Source: Paludibacteraceae bacterium
Lineage (GTDB): Bacteria > Bacteroidota > Bacteroidia > Bacteroidales > Paludibacteraceae
Direction: 5' to 3'
NCBI GenBank assembly: GCA_017648235.1
Contig: JAGCIZ010000331.1
Location: 1-12,768 of the forward strand
Length of the DNA: 12,768 nucleotides
Shown: piece after piece, positions 6,510 to 12,768 of the stretch
Position numbering within the stretch: the first letter of the stretch is position 1
Layout: every line of letters begins with the position of its first letter
Program-made: the position numbers and the translations under genes
The notes under the pieces: model-generated
Database searches by the model: none
What the model saw: only the letters and a program-made list of their open reading frames with translations
Told to the model about the DNA's origin: nothing

Positions 6510-7787
6510 ATGGCGAAAAAAGAAAGCGTAAGCATGATTGATATGTTTGCGGAATTTAAGGAGTTGAAAAACATTGATCGCTCTACAATGATTAGTGTGT
6601 TGGAAGAGTCGTTCAAGAGTGTGCTTTCAAAGCAGTTTGGAACTGACAAAAATTACGATGTAATCGTAAATCCAGACAAAGGCGATTTTGAAATTTGGAG
6701 AAAAAGAGAAGTTGTTGAGGATGATAAATTTCAAAATGAATTCACTCAAATTAGTCTTTCGGAAGCAAAAGAGATTGATGAGGATTACGAATTGGGTGAG
6801 GATTATATTGAAGCGGTTGATTTCCGCTCTTTCGGACGTCGTGCGGTGTTGAATTTGCGTCAAACTTTGGCAGCAAAAATCATGGATTTGCAAAAAGACT
6901 CTTTGTTTGCACAATATAGCGAATTGGTAGGTCAGGTTGTTTCTGGAGAGGTTTATCAAGTGTGGAAAAAAGAAATTCTATTGCTTGACGATCAAGGAAA
7001 TGAAATGTTGCTTCCAAAATCAGAGCAAATTCCTAGTGATTTTTTCAAAAAAGGAGATGCCGTTCGTGCAGTTGTTGCCAAAGTTGAAAATAAAAATAAC
7101 AATCCTAAAATATATCTTTCTCGTACTTCGGAGGTTTTCCTTGAAAGATTGTTTGAAATGGAAGTTCCTGAAATTAACGATGGATTGATTACTATCAAAC
7201 GCATTGCTCGTGTACCAGGAGAAAGAGCAAAAATTGCAGTGGAATCTTACGATGATCGTATAGATCCGGTCGGAGCTTGTGTTGGAATTAAAGGAGCGCG
7301 TATTCATGGTATTGTGCGCGAATTGCACAATGAGAATATCGACGTGCTTAACTATACAAATAATGTTAGTTTGTTTATTTCTAGAGCTTTGGCTCCTGCA
7401 AAAATTTCGTCGATTCAAATTGATCACGAAAGCAAAAAGGCTAACGTGTTCTTGAAACCAGAAGATATTGCAATGGCTATTGGTAGAAATGGAGTAAATA
7501 TCAAGTTGGCTACAAAATTGACTGGATATACAGTTGATATCTATCGCGACGATGTAGAAGAACAAGACGAGGAAGACATTGTTTTGGAAGAATTTGCGGA
7601 CGAAATTGATTTGTGGATCATTGAAGCATTGAAATCAATTGGTTGCGATACTGCAAGAAGCGTATTGAGAATCTCAAGAGAAGATCTAATTGAACGTGCT
7701 GACTTGGAAGAAGAAACAGTTGATCACGTTTTGGCAGTTCTCGAAGCAGAGTTTGAAGAAGAAACAGAAGAAGAAGGCGAAAAATAA
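6510..7787 (+). CDS. nusA: Transcription elongation, termination and antitermination factor NusA
   Basis: NusA binds RNA polymerase and nascent RNA and modulates pausing, termination and antitermination. In 425 residues the order is an N-terminal RNA-polymerase-binding domain (about 1-130), an S1 domain (about 135-205, ending PKIYLSRTS), KH1 with its GIKG loop (259-262) in VGACVGIKGARIHGIVREL, and KH2 with GRNG (325-328) in IAMAIGRNGVNIKLA. A C-terminal helical segment (about 360-411, with LKSIGCDTARSVLRISRED) resembles one helix-hairpin-helix/AR-like repeat. The tail is strongly acidic. It is intermediate between short Firmicutes NusA and the two-repeat E. coli form, which I take to be normal for this phylum. 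It sits three bases after rimP and 77 bases before infB. Confidence 0.97.
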   Translation: MAKKESVSMIDMFAEFKELKNIDRSTMISVLEESFKSVLSKQFGTDKNYDVIVNPDKGDFEIWRKREVVEDDKFQNEFTQISLSEAKEIDEDYELGEDYIEAVDFRSFGRRAVLNLRQTLAAKIMDLQKDSLFAQYSELVGQVVSGEVYQVWKKEILLLDDQGNEMLLPKSEQIPSDFFKKGDAVRAVVAKVENKNNNPKIYLSRTSEVFLERLFEMEVPEINDGLITIKRIARVPGERAKIAVESYDDRIDPVGACVGIKGARIHGIVRELHNENIDVLNYTNNVSLFISRALAPAKISSIQIDHESKKANVFLKPEDIAMAIGRNGVNIKLATKLTGYTVDIYRDDVEEQDEEDIVLEEFADEIDLWIIEALKSIGCDTARSVLRISREDLIERADLEEETVDHVLAVLEAEFEEETEEEGEK

Positions 7788-7864
7788 AACTCGCTTTCTT
7801 TTTCCCAATATACTATTTTTTTAGAGAGTGAAATCTCTTTTGGTTTTACAAAATTGGTGTTATT

Positions 7865-10705
7865 ATGGCGAGATTACATAAGGTTACTACAGAATTAAAT
7901 ATTGGACTTGATCGAGCAGTTGAGTTTCTCGGAAAAAAGGGATTCGAAGTTGTTGCTAATCCAAACACAAAAATTACGGATGAGCAAGAAATGCTCTTGC
8001 GTCAGGCTTTTGGTGCAGATCAGTCGGTAAAGCAAGAATCAGTGCGTTTTAATCAGCAACGTCAGTCGCAAGAAAAAACTGAATACGTTGCTATTGAAGG
8101 TTATGAAGACGAAGCAGACAAAGCGGTTGAAGAGAAAAAAGTTGAACCGGAAGAGATAAAAATTGAAATTCAACGCCCCAAAATTATTGATAAAATAGAT
8201 TTGGATAAAAAAACTTCTAAAAAAACTGAGGAAACTAAAGAAGTTGTAGAGGCGGTTGAAGAGAAGAAAAATATTGAGGAAAAAGTTTCTGAAGAAAAAT
8301 CTGCAGATCCAGAGGAAATAAAGATTGAAATTCAGCGTCCAAAAGTTATTGATAAAATAGATTTGGACAGAAAACCTTCAAAGAAAACAAAAGAAGTTGA
8401 AAAAGAAGAAATCAAAGAAACTCCTAAAGTAGAAGTTCCAAAACTAGAGCCTATAATTGAACAAAAACCTGTTGAGAAAAAAGAGGAAGAAGTCTTTTCT
8501 TTTGGAACTCCAACTTTGAAGCAAAAAATAAAAGTTGTTGATAAAATAGACCTCAATTCAATAAATACTTTAACTCGTCCAGCAAAGAAAACCAAGGAAG
8601 AAAAACTTGCTGAGCAGAAGGAGAAAAAGGCAAAACAAGAAGAATCTCAGGTTAATTCAAATTCAGATAAAACCAAGAAAAGAGCAAAACGCAATCGTAT
8701 TGTTGATAACAAAAAGTACGAACGAGTTGTTTTTCAAGAAAATTCGGATAACGTCGATAATTCTAAACAAAAGAAAAATCATCCTAAGCGTCCACTCAAA
8801 CCAGTAGTGAGCGAAGAAGATGTTCAAAAACAAGTAAAAGAAACTTTGGCTCGTTTGACATCTAAAAAAGTTAAGGGAGCTAAGTATCGTAGAGATAAGC
8901 GTGAGGCAAATTTGCAACGTCAGCAAGAGTTGTCGCAATTGGAACAACAAGATGCTAAAACGCTAAAACTTACAGAGTTTGTAACAGCAAACGAGTTGGC
9001 AACAATGATGTCAATTCCTGTTACTCAGATTATTTCTACTTGTATGAGTATTGGTTTGTTTGTTTCCATTAATCAACGTTTGGATGCTGAAACAATTAAT
9101 ATTGTTGCCGAAGAGTTTGGTTTCAAAACTGAGTATGTAAGTGCAGAAGTGGTTGATGCGATTGCCGAGGTTGAGGATAAGGAAGAGGATTTGTTGCCTC
9201 GTCCACCAATTGTAACGGTGATGGGGCATGTCGATCACGGAAAAACTTCGTTGCTCGACCATATCCGAAATACAAATGTAATTGCAGGAGAAGCGGGAGG
9301 AATTACTCAGCACATTGGAGCATATTCTGTTACGTTGAAAAATGGGCAACAGATAACATTCCTCGATACTCCTGGTCACGAGGCGTTTACGGCAATGCGT
9401 GCACGTGGTGCAAAAGTTACCGACATTGTAATTGTTATTGTGGCGGCCGACGACAATATAATGCCTCAAACAGTAGAAGCTATCAACCATGCTTCGGCTG
9501 CGGGTGTACCTATAATTTTTGCAATTAACAAAATTGATAAGCCCAATGCTAATCCGGAGAAGGTAAAAGAGTCTTTGGCTGCAATGAATTATTTGGTAGA
9601 AGACTGGGGCGGAAAATATCAATCTCAAGATATTTCGGCAAAAAAAGGAACCAACGTGAGAGAGTTGCTCGAGAAAGTTCTTCTCGAGGCAGAAATGTTG
9701 GAACTAAAAGCTAATCCAAATCGTAAAGCAACGGGTTCTATCATTGAATCTTCGTTGGACAAAGGTCGTGGTTATGTGGCAACTGTGTTGGTGCAAAACG
9801 GAACTTTGAAGGTTGGTGATGTGGTGTTGGCAGGAACTTCTTATGGTCGTGTCAAAGCAATGTTCAACGAACGAAACCAAAAGATTAAACAAGCGGGTCC
9901 ATCTGAACCAGCAATCATTCTTGGTTTGAATGGTGCTCCTCAGGCGGGCGACAATTTCAACGTATTTGAACAAGATCACGAAGCTCGTGATATTGCAAAC
10001 AAACGTGAGCAATTGCAACGCGAACAAGGTTTGAGAACGTCGAAACATTTGACGCTCGAAGAACTTGGACGTCGTAGGGCGTTGGGCGACTTCCATGAGT
10101 TGAACGTAATTGTAAAAGGTGACGTAGATGGTTCTATCGAAGCTTTGTCTGATTCGCTTATCAAGCTTTCTACCGAAGAAGTTCAGGTAAATGTGATCCA
10201 TAAAGCTGTAGGTCAGATTTCAGAGTCGGACGTAATGTTGGCTTCGGCTTCCAATGCTATTATTATTGGTTTCCAAGTTCGTCCTTCGGTAGATGCTCGC
10301 AAAGCCGCTGAGCGCGAAGAGATTGACATTCGTCTTTACTCTATTATTTACGATGCGATTGAGGAACTCAAGGCAGCAATGGAAGGTTTGCTTTCTCCTG
10401 AAATCAAAGAAGAAATCACTGCGACAATTGAAATTCGCGAAACATTCAAGATTAGTAAAGTGGGAACTATTGCTGGTTGTATGGTCAAAGAAGGTAAGGT
10501 TAAGAGAGGCAATAAAGTTCGCCTTATCCGCGACGGAATTGTGATTTATACTGGCGAGTTGGCTTCTCTTAAACGTATGAAAGATGATGTCAAGGAGGTG
10601 TCGAGCGGATTTGAATGCGGTTTGAACATTGCAAACTACAACGATATCAAGGTTGGTGATATTATCGAATCGTTCGAAGAAGTTGAAGTGAAAAAGAGTT
10701 TGTAA
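7865..10705 (+). CDS. infB: Translation initiation factor IF-2
   Basis: IF-2 is the GTPase that places fMet-tRNA in the ribosomal P site and promotes subunit joining. The 946-residue protein has an N-terminal IF2-N-like helical module (about 1-50), then a long Lys/Glu-rich linker (about 60-360), a second IF2-N-like module (about 370-425) and the G domain. GTPase motifs are GHVDHGKTS (454-462), the switch I threonine in ITQHIGA (480-486), DTPGHEAF (501-508), NKID (555-558) and SAK (591-593). Domains II, III and IV (IF2-C) follow, ending in GDIIESFEEVEVKKSL. The linker carries a duplicated module, annotated separately. The start ATG at 7865 gives the expected RLHKVTTELNIG opening. It is the last gene of the rimP operon, with a strong terminator 22 bases downstream. 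Confidence 0.98.
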   Translation: MARLHKVTTELNIGLDRAVEFLGKKGFEVVANPNTKITDEQEMLLRQAFGADQSVKQESVRFNQQRQSQEKTEYVAIEGYEDEADKAVEEKKVEPEEIKIEIQRPKIIDKIDLDKKTSKKTEETKEVVEAVEEKKNIEEKVSEEKSADPEEIKIEIQRPKVIDKIDLDRKPSKKTKEVEKEEIKETPKVEVPKLEPIIEQKPVEKKEEEVFSFGTPTLKQKIKVVDKIDLNSINTLTRPAKKTKEEKLAEQKEKKAKQEESQVNSNSDKTKKRAKRNRIVDNKKYERVVFQENSDNVDNSKQKKNHPKRPLKPVVSEEDVQKQVKETLARLTSKKVKGAKYRRDKREANLQRQQELSQLEQQDAKTLKLTEFVTANELATMMSIPVTQIISTCMSIGLFVSINQRLDAETINIVAEEFGFKTEYVSAEVVDAIAEVEDKEEDLLPRPPIVTVMGHVDHGKTSLLDHIRNTNVIAGEAGGITQHIGAYSVTLKNGQQITFLDTPGHEAFTAMRARGAKVTDIVIVIVAADDNIMPQTVEAINHASAAGVPIIFAINKIDKPNANPEKVKESLAAMNYLVEDWGGKYQSQDISAKKGTNVRELLEKVLLEAEMLELKANPNRKATGSIIESSLDKGRGYVATVLVQNGTLKVGDVVLAGTSYGRVKAMFNERNQKIKQAGPSEPAIILGLNGAPQAGDNFNVFEQDHEARDIANKREQLQREQGLRTSKHLTLEELGRRRALGDFHELNVIVKGDVDGSIEALSDSLIKLSTEEVQVNVIHKAVGQISESDVMLASASNAIIIGFQVRPSVDARKAAEREEIDIRLYSIIYDAIEELKAAMEGLLSPEIKEEITATIEIRETFKISKVGTIAGCMVKEGKVKRGNKVRLIRDGIVIYTGELASLKRMKDDVKEVSSGFECGLNIANYNDIKVGDIIESFEEVEVKKSL
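8147..8389 (+). repeat. Internal repeat in the IF-2 linker (27-residue unit, two copies, plus a degenerate third)
   Basis: Residues 95-121 and 149-175 of IF-2 are near-identical 27-residue units of the form PEEIKIEIQRPK-[IV]-IDKIDLD-x-K-x-SKKT. They differ at only three or four positions and are separated by an acidic EK-rich spacer. A shorter third copy, KVVDKIDL, occurs at residues 223-230 (8531-8554) and is followed by a related TRPAKKTKEEK. DNA copies differ at many third codon positions, so the duplication is not recent. Confidence 0.8.
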
Positions 10706-10723
10706 TTTTAAGTTTTTATAAAT

Positions 10724-10771
10724 AAGGAAAAGGGGTTTTGGGGCATTCTTGTAAAACTCCCTTTTCTTTTT
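10724..10771 (+). terminator. Intrinsic terminator of the rimP-nusA-infB operon
   Basis: GAAAAGGGGTTTT (10727-10739) pairs with AAAACTCCCTTTTC (10753-10766), with one bulged T and a 13-base loop. The stem can be extended by two A:T pairs and a G:T pair to 10724/10769. The downstream strand runs into a TTTTCTTTTT tract. It begins about 19 bases after the infB stop. Confidence 0.8.
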
Positions 10772-10798
10772 CTATCAAAAAAACTGAGTAAATAAGAG

Positions 10799-11311
10799 AT
10801 GAATATTTTAGACATAATTTTTGTTATTCCGTTGGTTTACGGTTTTATTCAAGGTTTCCGACATGGCTTTGTAAAAGAAATTGGTTCGCTCGTGGCCATT
10901 GTTTTTGGTATTTATTTGGCGCGATATTGGGCAGAGGGTGTTTCTGCTCTTTTGGTATCGTGGATCGATTTGTCGCAGAAACTGGCTCTTGTGGTGGCTT
11001 ATGCCATAACTGCTATTTTGGGAACTTTGGCCGTTCATCTCATTGCTTATATGCTGAGCAAATTGCTTGCGCTTATCAAGTTGGGAATTATAAATAAACT
11101 CATCGGGGCTGTGTTTGGTGCTTTTAAGTGGCTTTTGGTATTGAGCTTGGTGCTCAATTTTATTGCTATGGCCAATAACTTTGCACCTATTGTTGAAAAT
11201 AAAGCGGTAAAAGATTCTGTGCTTTATAAACCCATAGAAAACGTTATCCCCAATGTTGTTCCTTTTCTCGATTGGGAGCAGTTTAAAACCTTTATACGAA
11301 ATGAAAAATAG
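10799..11311 (+). CDS. CvpA family membrane protein
   Basis: This is a 170-residue integral membrane protein with four hydrophobic segments, at about residues 3-20, 26-43, 60-85 and 98-122, then a short soluble tail. The opening MNILDIIFVIPLVYGFIQGF and the GFVKEIGSLVAIVFGIYLAR stretch are typical of the CvpA (colicin V production) family. Family members in other bacteria are linked to envelope stress tolerance and, in E. coli, to colicin V production, but no biochemical role is established. In Bacteroidota cvpA is often found close after infB, as here. No clear promoter is visible in the 27 bases between the infB terminator and this start. The following lipoprotein gene overlaps its 3' end by 11 bases, so the two are probably co-translated. 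Confidence 0.9.
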   Translation: MNILDIIFVIPLVYGFIQGFRHGFVKEIGSLVAIVFGIYLARYWAEGVSALLVSWIDLSQKLALVVAYAITAILGTLAVHLIAYMLSKLLALIKLGIINKLIGAVFGAFKWLLVLSLVLNFIAMANNFAPIVENKAVKDSVLYKPIENVIPNVVPFLDWEQFKTFIRNEK

Positions 11312-12416
11312 TTTTTTTTTTCTACAATTGTTTTGTTTGGTTTTGCTGATTTCGTGTGCAAATTCTGCTAAACAAGAAGAATATTCAACTGAAAATCAAA
11401 TAGGACTTGATTATGCAAAAGGTTTTAAAATATATGTGTTTGAAAACTGTAAGAAGTTAGAGGTTTTTGAAACTTCTAGTGGACAAAAGAGTGCTACCTA
11501 TTATTTGGTTGAAGATAGTAATATTGAGACTCCTAGTGATGGAGTGAAATTGCAAATTCCTTTGAAAAAAATAGCCGTCACTTCGGCAACTCATATTGGT
11601 TTTATTGATGCTTTAGGTGAATTGAATTCGGTTGCTGGAGTATGTTCTCCCGAGTTAATATATAACCAAAAAGTTAGGGAGAATCATGAGTTAGTGAATC
11701 TTGGCGATGCTTTTAGTTTGATTTATGAAAAAGTTTTTCTTCTTTACCCTGAAGCTCTTACGCTGACACTTTATGGAGCAGAAGAGAGTAAGCATCAGAG
11801 AATAAAGCAAAGTGGAATTCCCCTACTTTATATCAATGAGTGGAAGGAACAACATCCGTTGGCACGGGCAGAGTGGATTAAGTTTTTTGGCGCAATTTAT
11901 AACAAATCAGCCATTGCTGATTCTCTATTTGAACAAACAAAACATCGTTATAATGCGATTAAACAATTAGTAAGCAAAGTTTCGGAACGACCAAAAGTGA
12001 TGATTGGAGGAAACTTTAAGGGTACTTGGTATGTGCCAGGAGGAGAAAGTTTTATGGGTATTTTATTGAAGGATGCTGTTTGTTCGTATGTTTATGAAAA
12101 TGATTCAACAAGGGGAAGCCTTCCTCTTTCCGTTGAAAGTGTATTATATCATTTCTCGAATGCTGATGTTTGGTTGGGTGCACCTTCGGAAACAATGGAT
12201 TTTCTTTTGGATATTGATGAGCGCAACGAACTTTTCTCTTCAGTAAAGAAAGGCAATGTTTACAACTTTTTTGCAAGAAAAACAGAGAGTGGAGGAAATG
12301 ATTTTTGGGAAAGTGGGGTTGTGTATCCGGATAAAATTCTTTCTGATTTCGCAAAAATCATCCATCCTAATATTTCAAAAATAGATACACTTTATTTTAG
12401 TGGAAAGTTGAAATAA
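11301..12416 (+). CDS. ABC transporter substrate-binding lipoprotein (BtuF/FepB-like, PF01497 type)
   Basis: This is a 371-residue periplasmic binding lipoprotein of the cobalamin/iron-chelate class. The start is taken as ATG 11301 because it gives a proper lipoprotein signal (KN, a Phe/Leu-rich core, lipobox LISC with Cys19). The frame is open further upstream to 11253, but that would bury the signal peptide. The first lobe begins near 85 with LKKIAVTSATHIGFIDALGE and contains VAGVCSPELI and the long inter-lobe helix region (WKEQHPLARAEWIKFFGAIY, 181-200). The second lobe includes PKVMIGGNFKGTWYVPGGES (231-250) and NADVWLGAPS (287-296). EWKEQHPLARAEW is typical of Bacteroidota members of the family. 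The substrate (cobalamin, haem or siderophore) cannot be decided, because no permease, ATPase or TonB receptor is in view. It overlaps cvpA by 11 bases. Confidence 0.88.
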   Translation: MKNSFFFLQLFCLVLLISCANSAKQEEYSTENQIGLDYAKGFKIYVFENCKKLEVFETSSGQKSATYYLVEDSNIETPSDGVKLQIPLKKIAVTSATHIGFIDALGELNSVAGVCSPELIYNQKVRENHELVNLGDAFSLIYEKVFLLYPEALTLTLYGAEESKHQRIKQSGIPLLYINEWKEQHPLARAEWIKFFGAIYNKSAIADSLFEQTKHRYNAIKQLVSKVSERPKVMIGGNFKGTWYVPGGESFMGILLKDAVCSYVYENDSTRGSLPLSVESVLYHFSNADVWLGAPSETMDFLLDIDERNELFSSVKKGNVYNFFARKTESGGNDFWESGVVYPDKILSDFAKIIHPNISKIDTLYFSGKLK

Positions 12417-12450
12417 AAAAGAGGAACTTTGAGATTCCTCTTTTCTATTT
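12417..12450. terminator. Bidirectional terminator between convergent genes
   Basis: AAAAGAGGAA (12417-12426) pairs perfectly with TTCCTCTTTT (12435-12444) around an eight-base loop. T-rich sequence follows on the + strand and the A run precedes it, giving a T run on the - strand. It begins immediately after the stop codon of the binding-protein gene and about 20 bases past the stop of the convergent - strand gene, so it can serve both. Confidence 0.8.
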
Positions 12451-12465
12451 TATTGATTGGTTTTA

Positions 12466-12768
12466 TTATTCATAATCTTCATAATCTTCAAGATCTTTAA
12501 GTTCTTCTTTGTAATATTCTGCATCATCTTTGTATTCTTTAGTTTCTTCTGCTATATCAATAGCACGATGACTATGAACTCCATTTTTACAGTCATATTC
12601 AGAAACTTTTTTGAATTTTTCTACAGTATAACTTGCAATATATTCCTCTATATATTCACTTTCTGTACCGGATATTTTATCAAGTTTTTTATAGAATTTT
12701 TCCTTTGCTTTGTAATATTCTTCCATTGAACTTTTATAAGCAGCAATAGCAGCATCAACTTCTTCTTC
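12466..12768 (-). CDS. Hypothetical highly charged protein (5' end missing)
   Basis: I do not recognise this protein. One hundred codons are visible on the - strand, ending at TAA (12466-12468). An in-frame ATG exists at 12724-12726, but the frame stays open for 14 more codons to the window edge and encodes similar sequence (EEEVDAAIAAYKSS), so the real start is probably outside. The visible part is rich in Glu, Lys, Asp and Tyr, has long predicted helices (EEYYKAKEKFYKKLDKI and DDAEYYKEELKDLEDYEDYE) and ends in an acidic tail encoded by a tandem nine-base repeat (12471-12488). One cysteine lies in EYDCKNGVHSH. The composition resembles the C-terminal part of small exported Bacteroidota proteins, but any signal peptide would be off the window. 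It is convergent with the binding-protein gene. Confidence 0.65.
   Translation of the reverse strand, partial: EEEVDAAIAAYKSSMEEYYKAKEKFYKKLDKISGTESEYIEEYIASYTVEKFKKVSEYDCKNGVHSHRAIDIAEETKEYKDDAEYYKEELKDLEDYEDYE

Noticed and set aside
7020..7565. Open frame of 181 codons on the - strand
   Set aside because: It is antisense to the S1/KH region of nusA. The product has low-complexity Phe/Asn/Ser composition and no start context.
7823..7838. Short inverted repeat AGAGA/TCTCT between nusA and infB
   Set aside because: Five A/T-rich base pairs with a six-base loop are expected by chance. The T run after it is only four bases, and ending the transcript here would cut off infB.
9011..9628. Open frame of 205 codons on the - strand
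   Set aside because: It lies wholly inside infB, opposite the conserved G domain, and its product is rich in Cys, Arg, Tyr and Asn with no recognisable motif. It is a by-product of codon use in the real gene.
11253..11300. Upstream extension of the binding-protein frame by 16 codons
   Set aside because: It would place a soluble stretch before a well-formed lipoprotein signal peptide and increase the overlap with cvpA to 59 bases. ATG 11301 is the better start.
12457..12729. Open frame of 90 codons on the + strand, very Phe/Ile-rich
   Set aside because: It is the complement of the Glu/Lys-rich - strand gene. The hydrophobic composition is what reverse-complemented GAA/AAA codons give, and it starts just after a terminator with no promoter.

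Overview
The window is chromosomal DNA from a low-GC member of the Bacteroidota, most likely order Bacteroidales. Four things support this: promoter -7 elements of the form TAnnTTTG in front of two transcription units; almost no Shine-Dalgarno sequences; RimP, NusA and IF2 proteins of Bacteroidales type; and a FISUMP-type surface lipoprotein of a kind common in that order. The species cannot be named from the sequence. Nearly every gene is on the + strand. Only a partial gene at the right edge is on the - strand.

Left block (1-2949): the 3' part of an Asp-box/kelch-like beta-propeller gene (probably the DUF6242 family) runs into aroA (EPSP synthase) through a one-base TAATG overlap. nadK (NAD kinase) follows 39 bases later. 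This looks like a housekeeping operon for shikimate and NADP supply.

Accessory-looking insert (2950-4863): a lipoprotein with an Fn3-like domain, an InlB-like domain and a C-terminal FISUMP/C-type-lectin-like domain. On both sides lie A/T-rich spacers that carry palindromes. Two of these (3015-3040 and 4724-4750) resemble dispersed REP-like elements, and two others resemble terminators. An LpxL/HtrB-like lipid A acyltransferase (4864-5811) with its own -7 element follows.

Translation block (5945-10771): a clear promoter and a structured leader precede rimP-nusA-infB, the conserved ribosome maturation / transcription elongation / initiation factor operon. It ends at a strong intrinsic terminator. 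The IF2 N-terminal linker contains an internal repeat.

Right block (10799-12768): cvpA overlaps an ABC-transporter substrate-binding lipoprotein gene by 11 bases. A 10-bp palindromic terminator then separates this pair from a convergent, highly charged hypothetical protein that runs off the edge.

I saw no tRNA, rRNA, CRISPR array, insertion sequence, phage gene or defence system, and there is no gene-free stretch longer than 300 bases. I did not find a convincing undescribed multi-gene system. The points most worth a second look are the rimP leader hairpin, the mosaic lipoprotein with its palindrome-bearing flanks, and the translational coupling of the propeller protein to aroA.
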